Assembly (NCBI GenBank): GCA_039707465.1
Contig: CM077645.1
Coordinates: 143,655,503 to 143,719,502, forward strand
DNA from: Rhabdophis nuchalis
Lineage: Eukaryota > Chordata > Lepidosauria > Squamata > Natricidae
Direction of reading: 5' to 3'
Length of the DNA stretch: 64,000 nt
Shown: one piece after another, positions 12,373 to 21,754 of the stretch
How the letters are laid out: each line of letters starts with the position of its first letter
Position numbering within the stretch: the stretch's first letter is position 1
The notes under the pieces: generated by a model
Told to the model about the DNA's origin: nothing
What the model saw: only the letters and a program-made list of their open reading frames with translations
Databases searched by the model: none
Program-made: the position numbers and the translations under genes

Positions 12373-12691
12373 ACATGAACTCTCAAGATTTCCTAAGTCT
12401 CAGTTCTACAGCATGGAAGCTTAACAACAAAAGGTGAGGAGACGCTCAGAATACTCCAGTACTCCAATACTTAGGCATCCAGTATACCAGCCAGATCCAA
12501 AACTTGTCCACATACCCCTATTCATCACATAAGCACTCACATCTCAGAGGTAGAGCTCTTGGCTACAGAGAAGGTATCTTTGACAGCATCATCACCTGAG
12601 TCCTGTCCAAAAAATTGGCCTGAAACTAAGGAGGACAGATCTCTTGAGATGGTGACCTTGTCAGCAATGGCTTCCTTGCCATATCTGGCAC

Positions 12692-12975
12692 CAGTGGTGG
12701 GTTCCTACCGATTCAGACTAGTTCAGCCGAACCAGTAGTGGTCTGGCGGCCTGGGTCACTGGAACCGGCAGCAACCCACACCTGCCACACCCCTGAACTG
12801 GTTCTCCTATGGCGGTGCCATCTTGATTTTTGGTTCTGTGCATGTGCAGAACAATTTTCATTGCCTAAATTTATTTTTTTCATTTTTAACATTTTGTGCA
12901 TGCACAGACTTATTTATTTGCAAATGCACACGTGCGCACTGAATCGGCAGTAATGCTGGAAGCAACCCACCCCTG
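12692..12975. mobile_element. hAT-type MITE, 'caggggtgggtt' family
   Basis: Ends 'cagtggtgggttcc' and 'agcaacccacccctg'; 8-bp flanks tctggcac/tctggtat agree at six positions. The interior has 'ctgaactggttctcctatgg' phrases shared with 14198-14446. It is a short relative of the two 1.9-kb elements at 19.7 and 26.7 kb. Confidence 0.75.
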
Positions 12976-13357
12976 TCTGGTATCCTTGTTTCATTGCTGA
13001 GACCTATTTGGCATAGAGGTTAAAATGTCAGATCATGTGTTCTAGTCCAACATTGAGCAGTCCGTTTTCTGAGTTTTAGGAACAAGAGCAAACTCCTTGT
13101 GACAATATAACCAAGAAAACTGCAGTGGGAAGTTGCAAGGAGTCAAAGCCGACTTGACAGCACAGATTTATGTTCCTTGCTCCTATAGTGCCCCCTCCCA
13201 CCAAACACATGTGACCCAAACCATCCCCATTGCAAGCTTCCCATTGCGTTACTACTCCCATTATCTTTGGTCTGCATCTGGGGCTAAGTACCTTCTCACC
13301 TCCCCTTGGTAGATCACTGATTATCACTCTTGCCCAACTGGGTTTCAATAAAATATG

Positions 13358-14085
13358 ATGATTTGATTTGATTTGATTTGTTCGTACTTTTATACCGCCC
13401 TCTCTCCCAAATGCGACTCAGGGCGGTGCACAGGAATAAAAAATATAAATATAAATATACAAACATCAATAAGTTTAAAATTAAATTAAATGAATTTGGC
13501 CCGTGCTAAAACTTAATTTAAAAACCCAGCTAAAAATTCAATAATATACATAGCTATGTCAGGCCGGCCACATGGAAGAAGTGTGTTTTAAGTGCTCGAC
13601 GGAAGAGGCGAAGGTCCGTGATTGTGCGGAGGTTTGGGGGCAGGTCGTTCCAGAGGTCTGGGCCTGCCACAGAGAAGGCTTTTCCCCTGGGTGTCGCCAG
13701 CTGGCATTGTCCGGCAGACGGCACCCTAAGGAGGCCCACCCTGTGGGAGCGGTCAGGCCGGGTGGAAGTATGTGGCAGAAGGCGGTCCTGCAAGTAGCCA
13801 GGTCCGATGCCATGAAGCGCTTTAAAGATGGTCACTAAGACCATGAAGCGCACCCGGAAAGCCACAGGCAGCCAGTGCAGCTCACGCAGGAGAGGTGTTA
13901 TATGGCAATATCTAGAGACTCCCAAAATCCCCCACGCAGCTGCATTCTGCACTAACTGAAGCCTCCGGGCGCACCTCAAGGGTAGCTCCAAGTAGAGAGC
14001 ATTACAGTAGTCCAGGCGGGAAGTGACGAGAGCTTGAGTGACCGTGTGTAAGGCGCCACGATCCAGAAAGTCCTGACCCAGTCAT
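13358..14085 (-). mobile_element. L2-clade LINE, truncated RT C-terminus and 3' tail
   Basis: A 145-codon minus-strand frame (13554-13991) encodes the conserved L2 C-terminal region: RRLQLVQNAAAWGILG, PLLRELHWLPVAFRVRFMVL, IFKALHGIGPGYLQDRLLPH, and AFSVAGPDLWNDLPPNL. The 3' tail on the plus strand is 'ataccgccctctctcccaaa' followed by 'gcgactcagggcggtgcaca' with a (gattt)n start. The catalytic RT domain is missing (5' truncation). Confidence 0.85.
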
Positions 14086-14197
14086 TGATCTGCCCCTAAA
14101 TCGTCAAAGGAGAACAATTAACTAACATAATGAATTACAAAATAAGTGGTAAATTGCTAACAGTCTCATGCAAATGTCTAATTTGACATGTTCATTT

Positions 14198-14446
14198 CAG
14201 GGGTGGGTTCCAACAGCTGTTACTGCCGGTTCGCTCATGGTCCCTCAGCGTGCATGTGCAGTACTATAAAAATGCTTCTGCGCACAAGCAGAAGCCAAAA
14301 ACAAGATGGCAGCACCTACAGCGCCACCGGGAGAACCAGTTCGGGGGCGTGGCAGGCCTGCATAGCTGCCGGTTCCAGCAACCCAGGCCTGCCAAACCGC
14401 TACCAGTTCGACTGAACCAGTCCAAAGGGGTAGGAACCCACCCCTG
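14198..14446. mobile_element. hAT-type MITE, 'caggggtgggtt' family
   Basis: Ends 'caggggtgggttcc' and 'ggaacccacccctg' are perfect 14-bp inverted repeats. The target duplication gttcattt is exact (14190-14197, 14447-14454). The interior is non-coding and GC-rich relative to the flanks. Confidence 0.9.
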
Positions 14447-14454
14447 GTTCATTT

Positions 14455-15344
14455 GTTCCCAGCCATTTCTCTATCCTCCCACACATTTTTCTGTGTTTCA
14501 GTAAGGATTTGGAGATTGTACATGAACACAGAGTACAAGTAAAATAACCCAAGTCATCAGAGTCACCAGCAAGCCCTTTAACCTGGTCTTTTGCCAATGT
14601 ATCCTCCTCTCTTTAGAAAGAGAGATGGTATTTTTCCCACTCCTGGCCAAAGACATCCCTCGCTGTAAGAAAATCTTTGCATGGTTGTGGGGTGGGGGGG
14701 AGCGAGGGAAGACACTTGATTTGTCTCAAGGATACACATATATTAGAATGGCCATCAGACCACCAGAAGAGAAGTGACCGTCAGGGGAGAAGAGGAAAAT
14801 TACTCCGGCAACAAACTCTGGGACAGACTCAAGAGAATAGAGCCAGCAGCACTGCGGCAGAAGAAGAGCTGCCATTAATCACCAGAGAGAGCCAGCCACA
14901 GACAGACGGGAGCTGCACATACTTAAAGCTGGACAAATCAGACTGAAAGAAAGAAAGGAGGAAAAGCCTCCACAGAGCACGCTTTGCACCAAGCCTCCAC
15001 TTCAGCCATGTTTATTTTACTTCCCACAATTATTTCACCCGACAAATTGTGTTTGGGAAGGGAACGGAGGCTGTCGAAAAGCAACTCCCTCGGTTGAGAA
15101 CAGAACCGTGCCAGCTCAAGCTAAGCCAAAAACCCTTCATGTGAGCCAAAATCTCTTTCGGATTATACACCACCTAGCAGAAGGTGAGGTGAATCACGGA
15201 GAATGCTCCTTCTTGTTCTTAGGTTCATGGTCTGTTCTGCCTCCTGACCTCTCCTTGCACCAGGGGGAGCTGTAATTTCTTTCCTTCCCAAGTTACAATT
15301 GTTCTCAAAACTTATTAAAGGAAAAGTGTGAGGTACTTAAGCCT
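14455..15344. other. Unassigned sequence
   Basis: No repeat or gene I can name. An 89-codon frame at 14677-14946 is hydrophilic with no family signature. Confidence 0.35.
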
Positions 15345-15690
15345 ACAGGTGGTCCTCGGTTTACAATAGTTCATTTAGTGACCTTGAAAAGCAACTACAA
15401 CAGCACTGAAAAAAGTGACTGTTTTCCACCCTTATGTCCTTCGCAGCATCCCCATGGTGATGTGATCAAAATTCAGATGCTTGGCAACTAACTCATATTT
15501 ATGACACTTGTAGTCGTCGTGCGGTCCTCTTCTGACAAGCAGAGTCAACGGGAAAGCTAGTTTCCCTAAAACAACCGTGTTACTAATTTAACAGCTGAAA
15601 TGATTCATTGAACAACTGCGACAAGAAAGATCGTAAAATGGGGCAAAACTCACTTAACAAAATGTCTCACTTAATCACAGAAACTTTGGG
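15345..15690 (+). mobile_element. MITE-like repeat, 'tcctcgacttac' family (rearranged copy)
   Basis: Begins 'caggtggtcctcggtttaca' and contains 'gcaactacaacagcactgaa' and, near the other end, 'aaactcacttaac' and 'aatgtctcacttaatcacag', relatives of the 8.1-kb copy in the opposite internal orientation. Confidence 0.55.
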
Positions 15691-15752
15691 CTCAATGGTG
15701 GTCAAACGTCAAGGCCTACCTGCACTTGGATTATTAAATAAAGGTCTTATAC

Positions 15753-15887
15753 CAGGGACGTCCAAACTTGGGAACTTTAAGACTTGTGGACTTCAACTCC
15801 CAGAATTCCCCAGCCAGCTATGCTGGCTGGGGAATTCTGGGAGTTGAAGTCCACAAGTCTTAAAGTTCCCAAGTTTGGACATCCCTG
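15753..15887. mobile_element. hAT-type palindromic MITE, 135 bp
   Basis: The whole element is an almost perfect hairpin. The outer part is 'cagggacgtccaaacttggg' against its complement. The centre is 'gccagctatgctggc'. The flanking 8-bp duplication tcttatac is exact (15745-15752, 15888-15895). Same family as 10628-10885 and 30856-30990. Confidence 0.92.
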
Positions 15888-15939
15888 TCTTATACGCTGC
15901 CCAGTAGGTGAAAGGATTGAGGGCACCTATGTTTCTGCT

Positions 15940-16010
15940 TGTTCATTCCTGAGTCCCGAAAGGGAGAAGGGCGGTATACAAATCAAATAAAACTAAACTA
16001 AACTAAACTA
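15940..16010 (+). mobile_element. L2-clade LINE 3' tail
   Basis: 'gagtcccgaaagggagaagg' and 'gcggtatacaaatcaaataa' followed by (actaa)n. Only the terminal part is present. Confidence 0.65.
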
Positions 16011-16011
16011 T

Positions 16012-16802
16012 TCATGGCCTCTATCTTGCCCCCCACCCCCACCCTTTCAGTAATCCTGAGCAGAGCCACAGAACAGAAATGGAGCTTCCTTGTTGCTCTT
16101 AACAACATTATTGCAGATTGTTACTCTCTTGCTACTATTAGCAGTGGGAAATCTGTACTAAGCTTCCTGCCAGGCTGCTAATCACCTGCCTGGCAGAGAC
16201 TACATAGTTTGATTTCCTAACATTAAGTCGTTTCATGCTATCCATAACCAATTTGCTACTAAGGCACAATCTTTGCTATCATGCATTTTGTAGCTGGGAG
16301 AGCTTCAGGTTGCTCAGCAATGCAGTGCATCCTTACCTAGGCTATGCTCCCATCTCATCTCCTAGGGGGCCTGAGAAACATTCTGCCTTGGAGAATTGCT
16401 CTCCGCACTTTATCAACTGGGGACTTCAGAGGAACACTATACACACAAACACAATCAAATGCAACAGATATCTGTAGTTAGGGAAGAGAAAGTAATGAGT
16501 ATCTTCTCATAATAATTCTTGCATACACACACCAACAGTTTAAAATAAATAAATGAATAAATACAAACACACACTTTTCGATGATGTTTTCTGCTTTTCC
16601 CTCAATGATTTCCATCAATTACAGATCTAGGAAGACTAAAGAAATAAAAGCACACCAACAAGTTAGGCATATCTTCAGCGGAAATGAGACATTGGGGTTG
16701 ATGGGCAGAGTTTAAATGGTGCAGCAAGTGACTATCTGCTATTATCCACTAAGAGACAGTGGAATCACAAAGTTACAAGCCAGATGTTGTTAACTTGACT
16801 GG
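16012..16802. other. Unassigned sequence
   Basis: No gene or repeat family recognised. Confidence 0.35.
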
Positions 16803-16810
16803 GTAAGAAG

Positions 16811-16995
16811 CAGTGGTGGGTTTCTACAGGTTCGCACCTACTCATGAGAGCCGGTTGGTGAAATTTAGAGAACCGGTGAGAGGGGGTTCCACCGGCGTAC
16901 CTGGAAGTAAATCTGGCCCGCCGCTGCCAGTGACCCAATGGGAAGGAAAGGAAAGGAAAGGAAAGGAAGGATGGAAGGAAGGAAGGAAGGAAGGA

Positions 16996-17079
<84 letters not shown>

Positions 17080-17256
17080 ATTTATCATCACAATTGAGTC
17101 CAAAAATTTTGTTGCTAAGCAAGAGCGTTGTTAAATGAGTTTCACCACATTTTAAAAGGTGGCCACTCCCATCCTGTCACATAACTGCCAAACCACGCCC
17201 ACAAAATAGGCCACACCTACAGAGTAGGTTCTAAAAAAATTTGAAACCCACCACTG
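16811..17256. mobile_element. hAT-type MITE carrying an expanded GAAA microsatellite
   Basis: Ends 'cagtggtgggtttc' and 'gaaacccaccactg' are perfect inverted repeats. 8-bp flanks gtaagaag/gtaaaaag differ at one base. Interior (ggaaa)n, (ggaa)n and (gaaa)n tracts generate repetitive KKERKKER and LSFFLSFF frames that are not genes. 'gagagccggttggtgaaatt' and 'gaaccggtgagaggggg' suggest the GC-rich family body. Confidence 0.88.
16938..17081. repeat. (GGAAA)n/(GGAA)n/(GAAA)n microsatellite
   Basis: Purine-rich tetra- and pentanucleotide run inside the hAT MITE, ending in about 25 GAAA units. Confidence 0.97.
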
Positions 17257-17264
17257 GTAAAAAG

Positions 17265-18300
17265 GGTGAGTATTACCTTGCCCATCTGAACCACTGACAA
17301 AAGCAAATGTGAAGTATTTTCTGAAAGTCTGAAAAATGGGGAATGGCTTCACAAAAGTTTGCAAATGTTTCCTAAATAGTGTATGAAGCCAATTGCACTC
17401 TGCTCACTGGGATTTCAAGGCCGAAGAGATGAACCTTGTCTTCTTTTATTAAAAAGAGGACCACTTGGCAATTCCCTGTCTCCACACACACACACACAAA
17501 CTTCATGAGAAGAAGAGGAGCAGCCTGGCCAAACTATCTGTCCACAGACATAGAGCTGCAGGGAACTGTCTTCCAGCCTGCCAGAAACACACAGCTGTTC
17601 TAAGATTGCTATTCCAAAGGGAACACCAATGCATCTAGATAGATGGCCTCTGGCACTACCAGTCAACAGTTTGGTAGAGTTTTTCCATCATTCCTTCTTT
17701 TACTGTCATACAGGTGGAAAAAATAAGTGGTGGGAAAATAAATAGAATCTGGATCTTATCTTATGTCGCAGTTGACAGACTACACGAAGCCTTCCAATCT
17801 AGTAGATCATTGCAAAAGGTGGAACCCAGTGTTTTTTTCCTTTGTCTTCTAGATTTGAGGGCTTGGTAGATTAAAATTGGAACTATAGTAGAAATCACCC
17901 TTGAGAAAGCTTTCACTTCCTCTCCTATATATATGCATTTTTCCAAACTGCTGCCAAAATTGGTGCAAATTCAGCTCGTGTTCTGAAGATAAAGGGGAAT
18001 GATGGTATTAATGGAAACGTTTAACCTTTCATGAGATTAAATCTTGAATTTTCACTTCTAATTACATTTGATCAAAATCTATATTACCAAAGGTCAAACA
18101 TTTTTCTGCCAAGCTTTGGTGGTACAAATTCAACATTTTCTGGATGGGCTAGGAGTGGGTTAAGAATGAGGATGGGAACATTGCACAGTCCTGTTTCCTT
18201 TCATTATTGAAATAAAAACCTTGAGTTTGTGGGTAAGAAATAGAGTGCCAGAGACATATATATAACTCACAAGCCATAGGCTGCTTCCAGTCCAGGAATA
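17265..18300. other. Unassigned sequence
   Basis: No gene or repeat recognised apart from a short (ca)n near 17485. Confidence 0.35.
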
Positions 18301-18612
18301 CAGGTAGTCCTGCATACACAAACACAATTGGGACCAGAATTTCATTCACCAAGTGATGCAGTTGTGAAGTGAGCTCACCATGGGACTGGATCCAATTTTA
18401 TGATCATTTTTACCATGATTAAATGAATCACGTGGTTAACTGAATCTGAAGTCAGCTGGGCAGGTTGCAAATTGTGATTGTGTGACCGCAAGACATTTTA
18501 ACTGTTCTGCAACAGTTGTAATTTTGAGGACTGGTTGTAAGTCACTTTTTCCAAGGCTGTCATAACTTCAAATTATTTTAAGTGAATGGTTGTAAGTTGA
18601 GGACTACCTGCA
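18301..18612. mobile_element. MITE-like repeat related to the 'tcctcgacttac' family
   Basis: Ends 'caggtagtcctgcatacaca' and 'ggttgtaagttgaggactac' are imperfect inverted repeats; the interior is diverged ('gattaaatgaatcacgtggt'). Confidence 0.55.
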
Positions 18613-18668
18613 TTGAAAACTTTTTCACTCACCTTAGAATATATGTTATTCTACTCATTGCTTTATAT

Positions 18669-18895
18669 CAGTGGTAGTCAACCTGGTCCCTACCGCCCAC
18701 TATTGGCCGTTCCAGCTTTCCTGGCGGCCAGTAGGGGTTTTGTCTGATACTGAAGCACTTTCCTTTTTTTTAATTTAATTGACTTCCCTACTTTATAAAT
18801 CACCATTACTGTGGAACCGGTGGGAGGTTAGAAAATTTTACTACTAACAGAGAGACAAAAGTGGGTGGTAGGTTTAAAAAGGTTGACTACCCCTG
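18669..18895. mobile_element. hAT-type MITE, 227 bp
   Basis: Ends 'cagtggtagtcaacct' and 'aaggttgactacccctg'. The 8-bp target duplication ctttatat is exact (18661-18668, 18896-18903). Non-coding. Confidence 0.88.
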
Positions 18896-18903
18896 CTTTA
18901 TAT

Positions 18904-19486
18904 AACATTGCTGTTGTTTTGCCTTTAAATTGTATGAAAAGTATTTTTATATTGTATCAATATCTGCAGGTACAAAGTATTTCAGTGTTAAGGGTATTAA
19001 ATATCTCCACACTTTTAATTGTATCCTCCCATCTAATCTCTCCTTCATTTTCACCTGGCCTCCAATGTTTTGCATAGCGCTTAGCAGGATGAATGAATAG
19101 AAAAGTCAAACACTTACTCATGAGTTTGTGACATACTGATTCATCCTAATAAGGTGTTATCCCATTGCTGATTTTTTTTTTTAGATGATCAAAGTAGCTT
19201 TGGGAACTTTAATATATCTTGAGAGTTTCGTTTCTCAAGTATTATTAGAACCAGTGGTGACCTATCTCCATAATGATCAAAGGCCAGAATTTAAAATCGA
19301 GGTCATCTTTACAATAGTTTTGTGAAACAAGTTAATGGAAATAATTCCAGGTAGGGAAGGTTAGAGAATAAGGACTTCCCTCTGGCCTAGCCCTCAGTTG
19401 AAATAATGTTTAAGCTGGCATTGATTTGGTTTCTACTAAGGTGTTTTTACACAAAACCAGAGTTTTGATTGAGTCTGAATACCGGT
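18904..19486. other. Unassigned sequence
   Basis: AT-rich; nothing recognised. Confidence 0.35.
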
Positions 19487-19672
19487 AGTTCTCGACTGAT
19501 GACCACAATGGAGCCCAAAAATGTGTTGCTAAGTGAGACATTTGTTAAGTGGATTTTGCCCCGTTTTATTACCTTCCTTACAGCAGTGGTTAAGTGAATC
19601 ACTGCAGTCGTTAAAGTGAATCTGGCTTCCCCGTTGATTTTGCTTGTGAGAAAGTCGCAAAAGGGACTTGAC
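19487..19672 (+). mobile_element. 'tcctcgacttac' MITE, left half (split by 1.9-kb hAT)
   Basis: 'gtagttctcgactgatgacc' to 'gtcgcaaaagggacttgac'. The repeat resumes at 21572 ('cccgggatattgcaaccgtc'), exactly after the duplicated octamer, so the GCLC-carrying transposon landed in this older repeat. Confidence 0.8.
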
Positions 19673-19710
19673 CAGGGGTGGGTTTCAAAATTTTTGGAAC
19701 AGGTTCTGTG

Positions 19711-19832
19711 GCTTGCTGGCCATGTGACCGGGTGGGAGTGGCTTGCCGGCCATGTGACCGGGTGGGAGTGGCTTGCCGGCCATGTGACCGGGTGGGAGTG
19801 GCTTGCCAGCCATGTGACCGGGTGGGAGTGGC
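19711..19832. repeat. 30-bp minisatellite, four units
   Basis: Four copies of a unit starting 'gcttgccggccatgtgaccg' and ending 'ggtgggagtg', differing by single bases. Two units are present in the sister element at 26711-26770. Located just inside the left terminal repeat. Confidence 0.95.
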
Positions 19833-20268
19833 CAATTTGTATATATGTGTATATATATATATTTCAGTTAATGGTACAGAAAGAGGGGAGGGGGGGGTTG
19901 CTGGCTTGTGAAACCAGCCTCAGGTAGGTCAGCGACAGGGAAGGGACTTGACGGCTGCCGGTCTGTTTTCTAAGCCTCACACCTAAACTCCGTTCAAGGA
20001 AATTCCGATTTAAATAAACAGATTGCTTCTCCCCCGCATCCAGCCTCCCCCATCCCCTCCATTTGGCAAGGCGCAGAGCCAGAAGCCTCCCCGCTCTTCC
20101 AGCACCGACCTTCTACCTGAGAAGACGGGGGGGAGGGGGGAGTGGCGGCCTATCTCAATCGGGAGACTTTCCCAAGCGCAGCCGAAGGATCCCTCCATCA
20201 GCCAGGCCGGCTCTCCGAAGGGGTCCCCCTTTCCCCTTCTCCATGGGGGTGGGTGGTGGGCCGCTCAC

Positions 20269-20418
20269 CTCGTCGCCCCACTTGAGCACGTCCTTGTGCC
20301 TCTCCCCGACGGCCTGGTAGATGTGCAGGAACTGTTGGATGCCGTGTTTGCGCACGTGCTCCGCGTGCCGCTGCGTCTTCTCCCAGCTGAGTGGAGAGCC
20401 TTGCGACAGAAGCCCCAT
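20269..20418 (-). pseudogene. GCLC: Captured GCLC exon 1 (left copy)
   Basis: A 150-bp block encodes 50 residues beginning MGLLSQGSPLSWEKTQRH and ending RHKDVLKWGDE, followed at once by a gtgagc donor in phase 0. This matches the N-terminus and first-exon end of glutamate-cysteine ligase catalytic subunit, the rate-limiting enzyme of glutathione synthesis, as I know it from vertebrates. The start sits in a good context (gccatgg). The frame is intact. No downstream GCLC exon is present in the element, so no enzyme can be made; at most a chimeric transcript could arise by splicing to a neighbouring acceptor. Differs from the right copy by CAA for CAG at codon 28. Confidence 0.85.
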
Positions 20419-20721
20419 GGCTCTGCCGGGGAGAAAGAAGGAGGCGCGCGGAAAAGGCAACCTGCGGCCGCTGCTGCCATGACAACTCCGAAGAGCAGCG
20501 CTCGGGCCAGGAGCCGCCGGCCAAAAAAAAAGAAAGCACACACACACACACAACCTACTTCAGGCGGCGGGAAACACGCAAGGAGAATCCACTCGCGGCT
20601 AGGCGTAGAGGGGAAGAGGTGGCTGAGCAAAGGGAAGGGGGGGAAAGGCACTCCCGCCGCCTTCCCGAGCCTCCCGCTTTGCCAGCGGCCAGTACCCTTC
20701 GCAGAGGGAAAAAGAAGACAG
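20419..20721 (-). promoter_or_regulatory. Captured GCLC 5' flank / 5' UTR (left copy)
   Basis: CpG-rich 300-bp sequence directly upstream of the captured start codon. It includes 'ctggcccgagcgctgctctt', a (gt)n tract and a 'gcctagccgcgagtgg' block. In the parent gene this would be the proximal promoter and 5' UTR; that is inferred from position. No TATA box is seen. Whether it retains promoter activity is unknown. Confidence 0.6.
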
Positions 20722-20800
20722 CGCGGTCGCCTTGCTTGCTTTCCTGCCGGCCGGCCCAGCCCCTGCTGCTGCCGCCGCCGCCGCTAACTGCTGATCCCAG
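20722..20800. other. 79-bp spacer between the inverted GCLC arms
   Basis: 'cgcggtcgccttgcttgctt' and a (gccgcc)n-rich segment. Part of it recurs at 21392-21445 and 28355-28405, outside the arms, so the spacer is transposon body sequence. Confidence 0.7.
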
Positions 20801-21103
20801 CTGTCTTCTTTTTCCCTCTGCGAAGGGTACTGGCCGCTGGCAAAGCGGGAGGCTCGGGAAGGCGGCGGGAGCGCCTTTCCCCCCCTTCCCTTTGCTCAGC
20901 CACCTCTTCCCCTCTACGCCTAGCCGCGAGTGGATTCTTCTTGCGTGTTTCCCGCCGCCTGAAGTAGGTTGTGTGTGTGTGTGTGCTTTCTTTTTTTTTG
21001 GCCGGCGGCTCCTGGCCCGAGCGCTGCTCTTCGGAGTTGTCACGGCAGCAGCGGCCGCAGGTTGCCTTTTCCGCGCGCCTCCTTCTTTCTCCCCGGCAGA
21101 GCC
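20801..21103 (+). promoter_or_regulatory. Captured GCLC 5' flank / 5' UTR (right copy)
   Basis: Mirror image of 20419-20721, running into the right-hand start codon. With the left copy it forms a divergent arrangement: any transcription from the two flanks would run outward from the element's centre. Confidence 0.6.
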
Positions 21104-21253
21104 ATGGGGCTTCTGTCGCAAGGCTCTCCACTCAGCTGGGAGAAGACGCAGCGGCACGCGGAGCACGTGCGCAAACACGGCATCCAGCAGTTCCTGCACA
21201 TCTACCAGGCCGTCGGGGAGAGGCACAAGGACGTGCTCAAGTGGGGCGACGAG
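21104..21253 (+). pseudogene. GCLC: Captured GCLC exon 1 (right copy)
   Basis: Fifty intact codons from the ATG at 21104 to GAG at 21251, then donor gtgagc at 21254. Residues agree with vertebrate GCLC exon 1 through most of the length (for example QFLHIY near residue 30 and the KDVLKWGDE end). No frameshift or stop. The frame continues into intron sequence (VSGPPPPPTPMEK), as expected if unspliced. Together with the left copy this shows capture with intron boundary intact, so the source was genomic DNA rather than a processed transcript. Confidence 0.87.
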
Positions 21254-21571
21254 GTGAGCGGCCCACCCCCACCACCCACCCCCATGGAGAAGGGGAAAGG
21301 GGGACCCCTTTGGAGAGCCGGCCTGGCTGTCTTCTTTTTTCCTCAGCGAAGCATGGGCGAGGAGGAGGCGGCGCTTCGTTGAGGGAAAAAGAAGACAGCG
21401 CAGTCGCCTTGCTTGCTTTCCTGCCTGCCCGCCCCAGCTGGGAGCAGCAGTTAGCAGCGGCGACTTACTTCCGGGTCCACGATCCAAAGGGATCGCTCGG
21501 GATCTGGAAATTTTACGAAAGGGTTCGCCCGATCCTGGCCGATCCCCCAGAAACCCACCCCTGGACTTGAC

Positions 21572-21752
21572 CCCGGGATATTGCAACCGTCATCAATATA
21601 TGCCAGTTGCCAAGAGTCCAAATTTTGAGCACATGTCCATGGGGATACCACAACCGTCGTTAGCGTGAAAAACAGTGAAACGTCACTTTTTTCAGTTCTG
21701 TTGCAACTTCCAATGGTCACTAAACAAACTGTTGTAAGTCGAGGACTAGCTC
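21572..21752 (+). mobile_element. 'tcctcgacttac' MITE, right half
   Basis: Continuation of 19487-19672: 'gcaaccgtcatcaatatatg', 'ccatggggataccacaaccg' and the right end 'actgttgtaagtcgaggact'. Confidence 0.8.
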
Positions 21753-21754
21753 TG

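Larger units (their letters stand above)
20199..20721 (-). repeat. Left arm of 0.52-kb inverted repeat (GCLC capture)
   Basis: Reverse complement of 20801-21329 with few differences, for example one C/T change in the leader and one synonymous base in the exon. The arm begins at the spacer with 'ctgtcttctttttccctctg', and ends in intron-1-like sequence at 'ggccggcctggctg'. Outside the arm (20023-20198) the sequence differs from the right side and may be further captured sequence. Confidence 0.92.
20801..21329 (+). repeat. Right arm of 0.52-kb inverted repeat (GCLC capture)
   Basis: Partner of 20199-20721. The arm holds flank, exon and about 76 bp of intron 1 and ends at 'ggccggcctggctg'. Confidence 0.92.
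19673..21563. mobile_element. Pack-type hAT-like transposon carrying GCLC first exon twice
   Basis: A 1,891-bp element bounded by a perfect 14-bp inverted repeat (caggggtgggtttc...gaaacccacccctg) and an exact 8-bp target duplication gacttgac (19665-19672, 21564-21571), as expected for hAT. No transposase is encoded. From left: a 30-bp tandem repeat (19711-19832); a GC-rich leader; a left arm (20199-20721); a 79-bp spacer; a right arm (20801-21329) that is the reverse complement of the left; and a GC-rich right end shared with 26654-28519. Each arm contains a host-derived 5' flank, first coding exon and splice donor that I identify as GCLC. Host-fragment capture by a cut-and-paste element is the Pack-TYPE pattern known from plants. 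The GCLC call is from family knowledge; element ends are seen directly. Confidence 0.88.

Noticed and set aside
16765..17138. Open frames of 66-112 codons (KKERKKER, LSFFLSFF)
   Set aside because: They are translations of a GAAA microsatellite in a MITE.
19673..21563. A functional GCLC gene
   Set aside because: Only exon 1 is present, duplicated in inverted orientation inside exact transposon ends; no further exons in the window.
20391..21586. 288- and 343-codon frames through the GCLC palindrome
   Set aside because: Wrong-frame or antisense readings of GC-rich inverted arms; only the 50-codon exon frame matches a known protein.
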